Assembly (NCBI GenBank): GCA_963825585.1
Contig: CAWGTX010000006.1
Coordinates: 744,001 to 808,000 of the forward strand
Direction of reading: 5' to 3'
From: JAOUGY01 sp963825585
GTDB lineage: Bacteria > Actinomycetota > Acidimicrobiia > Spongiisociales > ZC4RG35
DNA: 64,000 nucleotides
Shown here: piece after piece, positions 52,944-61,276 of the stretch
How positions within the stretch are numbered: the first letter of the stretch is position 1
How the letters are laid out: every line of letters starts with the position of its first letter
The notes under the pieces: generated by a model
Told to the model about the DNA's origin: nothing
Database searches by the model: none
The model's input: only the letters and a program-made list of their open reading frames with translations
Made by a program: the position numbers and the translations under genes

Positions 52944-53070
52944 GGTCAACAGGTCGACAAGTCAAACAGACAGCTCAGCGGAATGGGCGGCTGGCGGCTG
53001 GCGGCTGGCGGCTGGCGGCGAATCATGTTCAGCTCGAGGCTCGACGCTCGAAGCTCGCCGCCCTTCCGCA
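52944..53070. repeat. Intergenic repeats: GTCAACAGGTCGACAAG word and two heptamer tracts
   Basis: GTCAACAGGTCGACAAG at 52945-52962 repeats the word at 20163. GGCGGCT then occurs four to five times at 52986-53019, and GCTCGNN four times at 53032-53057. Both tracts have a 7-bp period although their sequences are unrelated. The block lies just 3' of the flavin reductase gene. Confidence 0.85.
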
Positions 53071-53079
53071 ACCCCGCGA

Positions 53080-53592
53080 TCAATGTCCGCCGCGCTTGAC
53101 GCCTCCGTACTTCATCCGGGTGTCGCTCATCGAAGCGGGACGGGTCTCGTCGTCGTTGATCCCGGCCGAGATGATCTCGCCCACGAACAGGGTATGGGTG
53201 CCGAAATCGATCGCCTGACGCACGGCGCAGTCCATCCAGGCGATCGCCTCGTCGAAGATCGGGGCACCGGTGGCTTCGACCCGGATGGGACGGCCGTTGA
53301 GGGTCATGTCCTCCTTCGTGGCCGGCTTCGAGAACTTGACGAAGGGCTTGGTGTCCTCGGAGGACCACAGATTGACGGTGAACGATCCACCGTCGGAGAT
53401 GAGTCGATGGGTGACCGCCTTGTTGTCGACGCCGACCCCGATGAGCACCGGCTCCATCGAGAGCTGGGTGATCCACGACGTGGTCATGGCGTTCCACTCG
53501 TCTCCCGCCCTCGACCCCACCAGCGCCAGGGCGTTGGGTATCTTCCAGGTGACCCGGTTGACGAGCTCGTCGTCGATGTTGACTTCGGCCAT
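53080..53592 (-). CDS. Flavin reductase-like FMN-binding protein
   Basis: 170 residues, split-barrel fold. TWKIPNALALVGSRAGDEWNAMTTSW and LIGVGVDNKAVTHRLI (in pieces) match the flavin reductase family; VNLWSSEDTKPFVKFS and THTLFVGEIISAG follow. It could supply reduced flavin to a monooxygenase or be an F420/flavin oxidoreductase. ATG 53592 has AGGG six bases upstream; the frame beyond runs into the divergent promoter. Confidence 0.88.
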   Translation of the reverse strand: MAEVNIDDELVNRVTWKIPNALALVGSRAGDEWNAMTTSWITQLSMEPVLIGVGVDNKAVTHRLISDGGSFTVNLWSSEDTKPFVKFSKPATKEDMTLNGRPIRVEATGAPIFDEAIAWMDCAVRQAIDFGTHTLFVGEIISAGINDDETRPASMSDTRMKYGGVKRGGH

Positions 53593-53688
53593 CGCAGCCC
53601 TTTCGTTGTGTCTCCTGGTTGTAGTCGGCTGGCGGGCGAACCCGTAGCGGAGCACGCCGGTCGAGCATCCCAAAGCAGAGATGTCTCC

Positions 53689-53694
53689 TATGCT
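53689..53694 (+). promoter_or_regulatory. Leaderless -10 box of the universal stress protein gene
   Basis: TATGCT lies six bases before GTG 53701 with no Shine-Dalgarno. Confidence 0.5.
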
Positions 53695-53700
53695 CCGCGT

Positions 53701-54210
53701 GTGCACATCCTGATCGCCACCACCGGTGTTCTGCCCCCCACGCCTGTCGCCGAGCTCTGCGAGCAGCTTCTGGGAGATTCGGGGGAGGTGACCGTCATGA
53801 CGGTGATCGAGGTGCCCCGCAAGTTCCTCGAGTCGATGGAAGACGACGAGCGCCGCTCGTTCCTCGACGACACCTCATGGCAGTCGGGCACCGGCGAGAT
53901 GAAGGCGCTCTCGTATCTGGAGGAACGGGGCCGCCGGGCCGTCGAGCCGGTGATGTCGGCGTTCCGCGCCCGGGGCCGCCAACCCGAGATCCGGTTCGTC
54001 GACGGCACCGACCCGGTCGAGGCGATCGTGTCGACCGCCACGTCCACCGGAGCCGACATCATCGTGATGGGCGCCACCCGCCGCCTCTTCACCGAGGCCG
54101 CCTGGACGAGCGTCTCGGCCCGGGTGATGGAACGAACCCAGTGCCCGCTGCTCCTGGTACCCGGGGTGAAGACAGAGGACACCGGTGAGATCCCGCGCAT
54201 CGAGCCGTAG
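53701..54210 (+). CDS. Universal stress protein family
   Basis: 169 residues of UspA-like fold: HILIATTGVLPPTPVAELCE, VTVMTVIEVPRKF, and GADIIVMGATRRLF with ARVMERTQCPLLLVPG. The ATP-binding pattern is incomplete, since the usual G-S after the nine-residue spacer reads TSVSARV, so nucleotide binding is uncertain. The frame is open far upstream through non-coding sequence; GTG 53701 is preferred. Its 3' end overlaps the next gene by 26 bases. Confidence 0.85.
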   Translation: MHILIATTGVLPPTPVAELCEQLLGDSGEVTVMTVIEVPRKFLESMEDDERRSFLDDTSWQSGTGEMKALSYLEERGRRAVEPVMSAFRARGRQPEIRFVDGTDPVEAIVSTATSTGADIIVMGATRRLFTEAAWTSVSARVMERTQCPLLLVPGVKTEDTGEIPRIEP

Positions 54211-54652
54211 CGCGGCGGGACGCCTCGTCGGTCTGCTGGCGTCCGGCTCGACGATCCTGGCGATGGCGCTCCTGACGGGCGTGTGCGCCGGTGACGCCCT
54301 GGATACCAACCCTTCGACGGCCAATGCCCTCAGGTCGACATCGGGAGAGGGGTGCGCCGACGTGGTCGATGTCGTCGTGACCGACGACGGCGCCACACAC
54401 ACCTTCGCAGTGAGCGTCGAGTCAGCCGACACCGGGTGGGACAAGTACGCCGACGCCTGGGAGGTCAGGTCGGTCGATGGCACCGTGCTCGGTGTCAGGC
54501 AGCTCCTCCACCCACACGTCGACGAGCAGCCGTTCACCCGATCACTGTCCGGAGTGGTCATCCCCGACGGAGTCGATGAGGTGACGGTTGCAGCCCGGGA
54601 CTCGGTGGCGGGATTCTGCGGGCGCACGCTGACGGTTGCGCTGACCGGCTGA
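54185..54652 (+). CDS. Secreted protein of unknown function
   Basis: 155 residues. A basic N-terminus and hydrophobic stretch (VGLLASGSTILAMALLTGVC) form a signal peptide; cleavage near residue 37. The mature part is beta-rich (VVDVVVTDDGATHTFAVSVE, DKYADAWEVRSVDGTVLGV, LTVALTG) and has two Cys, possibly a disulfide. The end VIPDGVDEVTVAARDSVAGFCG is reminiscent of small periplasmic proteins seen in several phyla. No function is known. GTG 54185 lies inside the stress protein gene. Confidence 0.7.
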   Translation: MRSRASSRSAAGRLVGLLASGSTILAMALLTGVCAGDALDTNPSTANALRSTSGEGCADVVDVVVTDDGATHTFAVSVESADTGWDKYADAWEVRSVDGTVLGVRQLLHPHVDEQPFTRSLSGVVIPDGVDEVTVAARDSVAGFCGRTLTVALTG

Positions 54653-54706
54653 CTCAGCCGGCCACCCATGTAGGCGCCTCCCACGTTTTCTGTCACACCC
54701 CCGCGA

Positions 54707-54712
54707 TACGTT
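54707..54712 (+). promoter_or_regulatory. Leaderless -10 box
   Basis: TACGTT lies six bases before ATG 54719; no Shine-Dalgarno is present. Confidence 0.45.
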
Positions 54713-54718
54713 CACCAC

Positions 54719-55132
54719 ATGGACGTCGTGAGCTTCCCCTCCCCAACAGATGTGACACCCCCAACCGTCGAGCGGGTCACGTGCCTGCACGATCGCATCC
54801 AGGTCGGCGCATTCACGCTCGAGATGTGCCCCCAGTCGGGTGAGGGCCGCTGGCTCGACTCCGCCGATGACGAGCTCGACCCGGCGGTGGCCCTGGCCGG
54901 CCTGTTCGGGTCGTTCGACCTGATGACGGCACTGGACGGGATCGGAGCTCCCGGACCGACGGTGCTCGCCTACCGACCCGACTCGCGGCGTGGTCGCACC
55001 GCCATGCGGTCGCTGCCGCTGCGCCGGTGGTTCGAGGCGGCACCCACGCTGTGGGTCACCCACGACGGCGAGCGGCTGCTGATGTCTCCCACCAATCCGG
55101 TGCTGGTCGACAACCTCATCCGCGACCTGTGA
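54719..55132 (+). CDS. Hypothetical soluble protein
   Basis: 137 residues with no family that I recognise, no signal peptide and no membrane helix. It is Asp/Arg-rich with segments RIQVGAFTLEMCPQSGEGRW and RRWFEAAPTLWVTHDGERLL. Its reality is supported by the leaderless promoter box, normal codon use, and tight packing one base before the convergent dehydratase gene. Confidence 0.6.
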   Translation: MDVVSFPSPTDVTPPTVERVTCLHDRIQVGAFTLEMCPQSGEGRWLDSADDELDPAVALAGLFGSFDLMTALDGIGAPGPTVLAYRPDSRRGRTAMRSLPLRRWFEAAPTLWVTHDGERLLMSPTNPVLVDNLIRDL

Positions 55133-55133
55133 G

Positions 55134-56042
55134 TCAGACCACGGTGGCGGGATCGGTGTTCGACCCACACACCACAACCACGACTCGCTCGCCCGGTGCC
55201 GGTCGGTAGGCGCCCGAGAGAACGGCGGCGGTGGCGGTCGCGCCACCCGGCTCCACCACGAGACGCAGTCGGTCCCACAACCAGCGTTGGGCGTCGACTA
55301 TCGCCCGGTCGGTCACGAGCACAGACCGGGTGTGACGCAGCACCTGGAACGGGACGTCACCGATCCGGCGGGCACCCAGCGAATCCGAGGCAACCGAGTC
55401 GATCTCGACATCCGTGGGATGTCCGGCCTCGAGCGCTGCGTGCAGTGCCCGCGATCCCTGAGGCTCCACACACACCACGTTGGCGCGCCCGGCGAACCAG
55501 GCGGCGGTCCCGGCTGCGAATCCCCCTCCGCCCACCGACATGACCACCGTGTCCAGGTCGGGCACCTGCTCCTCGATCTCGATCGCCATCGTCCCCTGGC
55601 CTGCGACGGTCAGCTCGTGGTCATAGGCGTGCACCTCGAGCGCTCCCGTCTCGGCGACCCGGAGACGGCTCGCTTCCAGAGCGTCTGGATACTGCCGCCC
55701 GCCGATCACGACCCGGGCACCCAACGCGGCGATCCGCTCACGTTTCAGCGCCGGGGTCACCTCGGCCACGAACACCTCGGCGGCCAGCCCGAGCTGATGG
55801 GCGACGAAGGCAACGGCGGCACCGTGGTTGCCACCCGAGGCCGTGATGAGACCGTTCTCGGGCACCGAGTCGGCAGCCAACACCCGGTTGAAGGCACCGC
55901 GTGGCTTGAACGACCCGGTGTGCTGGAGCAGTTCGAGCTTGGCGGCCACCTCGACGCCATCGAGATCGAGTGCCATCACCGGGGTCCGGCGAACCCGACC
56001 GGCGATCCGATCGGCCGCGTCTTCTATGAGCTGAGCGTTCAC
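55134..56042 (-). CDS. Threonine/serine dehydratase-like PLP enzyme
   Basis: 302 residues of fold type II. The PLP Lys is in TGSFKPRGAFNRV, the phosphate-binding loop in SVGGGGFAAG, and ASGGNHGAAVAFVA is the substrate Asn loop. It deaminates Thr or Ser to the oxo-acid, or acts as a serine racemase. There is no C-terminal regulatory domain, so it is unlike the allosteric IlvA. GTG 56042 overlaps the ABC exporter stop by four bases. Confidence 0.9.
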   Translation of the reverse strand: MNAQLIEDAADRIAGRVRRTPVMALDLDGVEVAAKLELLQHTGSFKPRGAFNRVLAADSVPENGLITASGGNHGAAVAFVAHQLGLAAEVFVAEVTPALKRERIAALGARVVIGGRQYPDALEASRLRVAETGALEVHAYDHELTVAGQGTMAIEIEEQVPDLDTVVMSVGGGGFAAGTAAWFAGRANVVCVEPQGSRALHAALEAGHPTDVEIDSVASDSLGARRIGDVPFQVLRHTRSVLVTDRAIVDAQRWLWDRLRLVVEPGGATATAAVLSGAYRPAPGERVVVVVCGSNTDPATVV

Positions 56043-57946
56043 GCCGGTTGTCGGTCCCGGAACTGGGTTTCGTAGAGGGTTGCGTAGAGCCCCCGCCGAG
56101 CCAACAGCTGGTCGTGCGTTCCCTGCTCCACGAGGTTGCCCTCGTCGAGCACCAGGATGAGATCGGCGGCCTTCACCGTCGACAGCCTGTGGGCGATCAC
56201 CAGCGACGTCCGGTCGGTCATCAGCCGCTCCAGGGCGTCCTGGATGAGTGCCTCGGAGCGGGTGTCCAGATGCGAGGTCGCCTCGTCGAGCACCAGGATC
56301 TTCGGATCCTTGAGGATCACCCGGGCGATGGCGACCCGCTGCTTCTCACCACCCGACAGCCGATAGCCGCGCTCGCCCACCGTGGTTTCGTACCCGTCGG
56401 GTAGAGATGCGATGAACTCGTGGATATTGGCAGCCCGGCATGCCTGTTCCAGCTCTGCCTGGGTGGCGTCGGGTCGGGCGTAGCGCAGGTTGGCGGCGAT
56501 CGTGTCGTGGAACAGGTAGGTCTCCTGGGTGACGACGCCGATGTTCTCGGCCAACGAGCCCAGCGTGACGGCCCTCACGTCGTGTCCGTCGACCAACACC
56601 CGGCCTTCGGTGACGTCGTAGAGCCGAGGCAGCAGATAGCTGATCGTGGTCTTGCCGGCGCCACTCGGGCCCACCAGAGCCACCAACTGACCAGGTTCGA
56701 CCGAGAACGAGACGTCCTGCAGCGCCCACTCCCGGCCCGAGGGGGCGATCGGCGCGGCCACATCGGCCAACGTTGTTGGACCCCCGCCGCGAACCCGGAG
56801 CCGTTTGACACCCTCCAGCCCTTCGGGACCGTCGGACTGATAGGTGAACCAGACCCCATCGAACTGAACCCGACCCTCGCTGTGTCCGAGGTCCACACCG
56901 CCGTCGATATCGGGGAGGTCACTGGCCAGATCGATGATCTCGAACACCCGCTCGAACGAGACGAGCGACGTGGCGAACTCGACGCGACTGTTGGAGATGG
57001 CCGACAGAGGCCCGTACAACTGGACCACCAGCGCGCCGAACATCACCAGCGTCCCGGGGCTCAGGTTCCCCTGGATGGCGAAGTACCCGCCCAGCCACCA
57101 CACCACCGCGGTGCCGGCGGCGGAGACCAGACCGAGTGCGGCGAAGAACCATCTGCCGATCATCGCCCGGCGGATACCGAGGTCACGGACCGAACCCGCT
57201 TCCCGCCCGAAGCGGTGCAACTCGTCGTGTCCCCGATTGAACAGCTTCACCAGCAGGGCGCCACTGACGTTGAAGGTCTCCTGGAGGATCGCCGACATGG
57301 TGGCGTTGTGCTCCATCTGTGCTTCGGTGACCCGCCGCAGCATCTTGGCGACCCGGCGAGCCGGGTACACGAACAGCGGCAAAGCTGCCACCGCCAGCAG
57401 GGTGAGGCGCCATTCGGCGCCGATCATGACCACCAGGATCGCCACGACCGAGACGATGTTGGACAGGATCGAGACGAACGTTCCGGTGATGGCCTGCTGG
57501 GCTCCCACCACATCGCTGTTGAGCCGCGAGATGAGCTCGCCTGTTTTGGTGGCGGTGAAGAACCGCAACGACATCCCCTGGAGGTGTTCATAGAGCTGAC
57601 GCCGCAGGTCGTAGATGATGCCCTCGCCGGCGATCGACGACCAGTACCGCTGGAGCACCCCGACCAGAGCGCTCAGGACAGGGACGGCGATCACACCGAT
57701 ACCCAGCCAGGTGAGCAGGCCGAGGTCTCTTTCGGGGATGGCGGCGTCGACGATCTCCCGGATGATCAGTGGTGGGATGACTCCGAGCACGGCGATCACC
57801 AGCACCGTGACGAGCACGCCGGTGAGAGCCGACCGGTACGGAAGCCCGTAGGACCACACCCGCCGAAGCAGGATGCGGTCGACCTTGGGTTTCTCCTGGT
57901 CTTCGTCGTATTGGAGGTAGCTGTGCCAGCCACCGCTCATGAACAT
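56039..57946 (-). CDS. ABCB-type exporter (membrane and ATPase domains fused)
   Basis: 635 residues. Six membrane helices come first, with the coupling motif LSLRFFTATKTGELISRLNSD (quoted as FFTATKTGELISRLNSD). The ATPase follows with Walker A VGPSGAGKTTI, Q-loop GVVTQETYLF, signature YRLSGGEKQRVAIA, Walker B ILVLDEATSHLD and IAHRLSTV. Between residues 380 and 430 an insert VKRLRVRGGGPTTLADVAAP separates the first ATPase strand from the core; it is longer than usual. ATG 57946 has GGAGG ten bases upstream. A homodimer exporting lipid or drug is likely. Confidence 0.93.
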   Translation of the reverse strand: MFMSGGWHSYLQYDEDQEKPKVDRILLRRVWSYGLPYRSALTGVLVTVLVIAVLGVIPPLIIREIVDAAIPERDLGLLTWLGIGVIAVPVLSALVGVLQRYWSSIAGEGIIYDLRRQLYEHLQGMSLRFFTATKTGELISRLNSDVVGAQQAITGTFVSILSNIVSVVAILVVMIGAEWRLTLLAVAALPLFVYPARRVAKMLRRVTEAQMEHNATMSAILQETFNVSGALLVKLFNRGHDELHRFGREAGSVRDLGIRRAMIGRWFFAALGLVSAAGTAVVWWLGGYFAIQGNLSPGTLVMFGALVVQLYGPLSAISNSRVEFATSLVSFERVFEIIDLASDLPDIDGGVDLGHSEGRVQFDGVWFTYQSDGPEGLEGVKRLRVRGGGPTTLADVAAPIAPSGREWALQDVSFSVEPGQLVALVGPSGAGKTTISYLLPRLYDVTEGRVLVDGHDVRAVTLGSLAENIGVVTQETYLFHDTIAANLRYARPDATQAELEQACRAANIHEFIASLPDGYETTVGERGYRLSGGEKQRVAIARVILKDPKILVLDEATSHLDTRSEALIQDALERLMTDRTSLVIAHRLSTVKAADLILVLDEGNLVEQGTHDQLLARRGLYATLYETQFRDRQPA

Positions 57947-58186
57947 GGGATTCGGACCTCCAGAGCGCGAGCCTACAAGCTCACCCCAACCACTCGATCG
58001 GCCCGAACATTTCCCACGGGCAGGGGCGGTACTCGCTGCTCGAGTCGGCGACTCCTTCAACGTGGTGGCGACTTCACCAGCGGGCTGGGCGACTCCATGG
58101 CCTGCGAGGCCGAGACGGTGTGCACGATCGCCGGTCGGAGACGGGACCCAGGTCTCGCACGATCGCGGACGCTACTGGTCTTCGAC
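57947..58186. other. Spacer upstream of the ABC exporter gene
   Basis: 240 bp between the lipoprotein gene and the exporter gene on the same strand. It carries the exporter ribosome-binding site (GGAGG) at 57955-57962. No clear terminator or further gene is seen. Confidence 0.35.
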
Positions 58187-59002
58187 CTAGGGGTCGGGCG
58201 TCTCCTCTTCGGCGGCCGTGACCTGGGTCCCGAGCACTCTGGCGGTCGGGTCGGCCACGCTGACGAAGCTGACCTCGTTGCGGACCATGAAGTCGGCGAT
58301 CTCGCCGTTCTTGTCGAGCGGCCCTCGCAGGAAGAGCTGGTATTCGTAGGTATCGTCGGACCACACCCAGGTCTGCCCGGACTCGGCGTCGATGCGCACC
58401 GTTTCGTAGTCGCCGATCGTCTCGGTGGTGCAAGCAGCGACGGCACCGGCGGCGAACCGCTCACACGCCCCCTCGGTCTGGATGCCCGTGACCGTGAACG
58501 TGCCCCGCTGCCCGACACTTCGTGACTTGGTGTACGGCTCGACCGTCCACAGCCCGAATGCGGCGAACACGGCATCGTCGAGCCGTTCGCGGTTCGAAGC
58601 AACCACGATCTGCGAGGTGATGGCGGTGACCTCGGACGGAAGGAGGTCGGGGAAGCCCAACCCCGGAAGGGCAGCGGCGATCTCGAGACGGCTGGCCTGG
58701 ATGTACCGGTCGGGGCCAGTGGTCCGGGCCACGACCGCCGCCAGCACCTCCTGGGGTGAGCCGATGGAAGCTGCCGACCCGAGTTCGTCGTTCACCCAGT
58801 CGACTTCGACCGATCGAACCACGGGCTGCTGGGCGACGGCAGGGCCGTCGACGGACGCGGACTCATTGGTACCGATCCACTCCGAGGATCGGCCGCCCAG
58901 ATCCGACAGGGACGACTCGGAGCACGCCGACAGAGCCAGCGCGCACACCAGGATGAGAGTCGATCGCCTACAGGACATGTTCCCCTCGGACAGAGATGCC
59001 AT
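58187..59002 (-). CDS. Putative lipoprotein
   Basis: 271 residues. LILVCALALSACSESS is a lipoprotein signal with the lipid Cys just after ALSA. The mature protein has an N-terminal region SIGSPQEVLAAVVARTTGPD, then a beta-rich part with FTVTGIQTEGACERF, TWVWSDDTYEYQLFLRGPLD and FMVRNEVSFVSVADP. A related phrase (NDFYIRNEVATLRTVAV) occurs in the GerMN protein at 63.0 kb. ATG 59002 with GGGAGGGG is preferred over ATG 58978. Function unknown. Confidence 0.75.
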   Translation of the reverse strand: MASLSEGNMSCRRSTLILVCALALSACSESSLSDLGGRSSEWIGTNESASVDGPAVAQQPVVRSVEVDWVNDELGSAASIGSPQEVLAAVVARTTGPDRYIQASRLEIAAALPGLGFPDLLPSEVTAITSQIVVASNRERLDDAVFAAFGLWTVEPYTKSRSVGQRGTFTVTGIQTEGACERFAAGAVAACTTETIGDYETVRIDAESGQTWVWSDDTYEYQLFLRGPLDKNGEIADFMVRNEVSFVSVADPTARVLGTQVTAAEEETPDP

Positions 59003-59102
59003 TGTTGCCCCTCCCTCGCAAAACGTCCAGGCAATCCGATTCGGTTCCGGTTTTGGCCCGATCATCGGCGTTTCCACTCGTTCACGGGTGGATCTAGTAG
59101 TG

Positions 59103-59167
59103 CTGTGACCAGAAACGTTTGCGTGGGTCAGGTCGTGACCGTCCCCCCGTTCGTTTTCTGATCACAG
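59103..59167. repeat. Nested inverted repeat between divergent genes
   Basis: CTGTGACCAGAAACG (59103-59117) and CGTTTTCTGATCACAG (59152-59167) are near-perfect inverted copies. Between them lies a second stem GGTCA-GGTCG-TGACC. The nested structure lies in the 336-bp gap upstream of both the lipoprotein gene and the lipoyl-ligase-like gene, so it is not a simple terminator. It may be a structured leader, an operator region or a very small mobile-element relic. Confidence 0.6.
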
Positions 59168-59338
59168 CCTGGCCGACCATGCCCCCACGCCCCGCCCCGC
59201 CTCCCAGCGGAGCCCAACAGGTCGGCCGGAACATCGAAGACGGCGAAGCACCATATGGAACACGCCCACACGACACGTGCGGCGCCGCCCCACAACCAGG
59301 CGAACGTTGCAGGACACGGCACTAGCGTGGTGGCCTGG

Positions 59339-60115
59339 ATGCCGTTTCTGCCACCACGCCAGGTCAACCTCATCGCCGAAAGCACCGACGGGGCCGGCCC
59401 CCTCGACACGGGTTTGGCCCACGCCGTGGCGCTGGCGGTCGGCACCGGCGAGATCGGCGAGTCGCTTCGTATTCACACCACCTCCGAGGTCGTGGCCTTC
59501 GGCCGCCAGGACTCGCTCGCTCCCGGCTACCGCCACGCCATCGCCGCCGCCCGGTCGCTGGGATTCGAGGCAGTGGAGCGACTCGCCGGTGGCCGTGCTG
59601 CGGTGTTCCACACCGGGACGCTGGCGTTCTCGTGGGCGATGCCTGCCGTCGATCCGCGGGCGGGCGTTCACGACCGCTTCGAACGGCTCGCAGGCATCAT
59701 GGTGGATGCGCTGACATCGCTCGGCGCCGACGCCCGGATCGGTGAGGTCCCCGGCGAGTACTGCCCCGGAGCCTTCTCGGTGAACCTCGGAGGTCGAATC
59801 AAGGTGATGGGTGTCGGGCAGCGACTCGTCAAGGGCGCCGCCCATGTCGGTGGCGTCGTGGTGGTGTCCGGATCGTCACGACTGCGCCAAGTGCTGGTCC
59901 CGGTCTATGAGGCGCTAGAGCTCGACTGGGATCCCTCGACCGCCGGTTCGCTCGAGGACGAACTTCCTGGCATCTCCATCGAGGACGTGCGGCGCGCCAT
60001 CCTCGGACAGGTGGAGCTCCACGCCGAGATCACGAAGCTCCCGCTGCCGACCGAGGTGATCGAGATGGGACGGAGGCTCTCGATGACCCACCGGGCGGAG
60101 GTCGGTGCCGTATAG
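59339..60115 (+). CDS. Lipoate-protein ligase A family protein
   Basis: 258 residues of the biotin/lipoyl ligase fold. VVAFGRQDSLAPGY, AVERLAGGRAAVFHTGTLAFSW with the RRxGG-like loop (here LAGGRAAVFH), the catalytic Lys in GRIKVMGVGQRL and a C-terminal helix region are present. The enzyme attaches lipoate or octanoate to H-protein or E2 subunits, which would serve the glycine cleavage system represented by gcvP. The start is uncertain: ATG 59339 begins MPFLPPRQVNL, while GTG 59327 and ATG 59255 are alternatives. Confidence 0.82.
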   Translation: MPFLPPRQVNLIAESTDGAGPLDTGLAHAVALAVGTGEIGESLRIHTTSEVVAFGRQDSLAPGYRHAIAAARSLGFEAVERLAGGRAAVFHTGTLAFSWAMPAVDPRAGVHDRFERLAGIMVDALTSLGADARIGEVPGEYCPGAFSVNLGGRIKVMGVGQRLVKGAAHVGGVVVVSGSSRLRQVLVPVYEALELDWDPSTAGSLEDELPGISIEDVRRAILGQVELHAEITKLPLPTEVIEMGRRLSMTHRAEVGAV

Positions 60116-60118
60116 CCT
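60113..60118 (+). promoter_or_regulatory. Leaderless -10 box of the aroQ fusion gene
   Basis: TAGCCT lies nine bases before ATG 60128 and shares bases with the stop codon of the preceding gene. Confidence 0.4.
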
Positions 60119-60127
60119 GGGGCCACG

Positions 60128-61276
60128 ATGCGTGTCCTGCTGCTCAACGGTCCCAATCTGAACCTGCTCGGAACCAGGCGTCCCGACGTGTACGGCTCGA
60201 CGACGCTCTCCGATCTCGAGGACATGTTCCGGGTGTGGGCCGCCGCCGATGCCGTGGAGGTTGAAGCGTTCCAGAGCAACCACGAAGGTGCCCTGATCGA
60301 CCGGATCCACGCCGCCAGGGGCTCGGTCGACGGGATCGTGTTCAACCCCGGCGCCTACACCCACACGTCGTACGCTCTGCACGACGCCATCGAATCGGTG
60401 GAGATCCCCACCGTCGAGGTCCACATCTCCAACGTCGAGGAACGCGAGTCCTGGCGCCGGCTCTCGGCGGTTCGTCCGGCATGTGTGCAGACCATTTACG
60501 GGCGGGGTGTCGACGGGTACCGCTGGGGACTGCGCCACCTCCTGGCCAGGGAGGCATGGCCGGTCACCACGCTCCGATACGGCCACGGCGCTGACCAGAT
60601 CGCCGACCTCCGTCTGCCCGTCGAAGGCAACCGAGCCGGCGTGGCGGTGCTGGTGCACGGCGGCTTCTGGCGGCACATGTGGACCAGGGACACGACCGAA
60701 CACATCGCCATCGACCTGGCTCGCCGGGGCGTGGCCTCGCTCAATGTCGAGTACCGGAGGGTGGGAGCCGGCGGGGGTGGGACAACTTCGATCGACGATG
60801 TCGCCTCGGCGGTACGCACTTCCCTCGACTCCGGCGTGCTCGACGCCACGAGGTGGGCGATTGCCGGACACTCGGCCGGAGGCCAACTCGCCATCATGGC
60901 GGCGGCTGCACTGGCCAAGGAGGGCAGGTCGCCACGGCTGGCTGTGTCGATGGGCGGGGTCAACGACCTGGTGGCGGCGATCGACGACGATCTCGGATCC
61001 GGGGCGGCGACCGCCTACCTGGCGGGCGACGACCCCGTGGCCTTGTCGCCCGCGCATCAGGCCCGCTTCCGATTCCCGGTTGCGGCCGTCCACGGCTCCG
61101 GGGACGACCGGGTGCCCATCAGTCAGGCCGAGCGTTTGGTGGCGTCGGCGCATGCCAACGGTGGGGCCGCGGAGCTCGTGACGATCGAAGGCGGCGGCCA
61201 CTTCGAATTCCTCGATCCCGCCACATCGTCCTGGGCCGCCGTGGCCGACCGGATGATCGCCGCCGTCGCCGAATGA
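60128..61276 (+). CDS. aroQ: Fusion of type II 3-dehydroquinate dehydratase and an alpha/beta hydrolase
   Basis: 382 residues in two domains. Residues 1-143 are AroQ: LLNGPNLNLLGTRRPDVYG with Tyr22, FNPGAYTHTSYALHDAI, and His99 in VEVHISNVEERE. These dehydrate 3-dehydroquinate in the shikimate pathway. Residues 165-382 are an alpha/beta hydrolase with oxyanion motif VLVHGGFWR, nucleophile Ser249 in AGHSAGGQLA, Asp326 in SGDDRVP and His358 in EGGGHFEF, closest to kynurenine formamidase-type enzymes. The link is a single continuous frame without an internal stop. ATGA overlap joins it to the next gene. Confidence 0.92.
   Translation: MRVLLLNGPNLNLLGTRRPDVYGSTTLSDLEDMFRVWAAADAVEVEAFQSNHEGALIDRIHAARGSVDGIVFNPGAYTHTSYALHDAIESVEIPTVEVHISNVEERESWRRLSAVRPACVQTIYGRGVDGYRWGLRHLLAREAWPVTTLRYGHGADQIADLRLPVEGNRAGVAVLVHGGFWRHMWTRDTTEHIAIDLARRGVASLNVEYRRVGAGGGGTTSIDDVASAVRTSLDSGVLDATRWAIAGHSAGGQLAIMAAAALAKEGRSPRLAVSMGGVNDLVAAIDDDLGSGAATAYLAGDDPVALSPAHQARFRFPVAAVHGSGDDRVPISQAERLVASAHANGGAAELVTIEGGGHFEFLDPATSSWAAVADRMIAAVAE

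Noticed and set aside
59103..59167. tRNA gene in the nested inverted repeat
   Set aside because: The arms do not give a cloverleaf, and there is no TTCRA T-loop or CCA-like acceptor.
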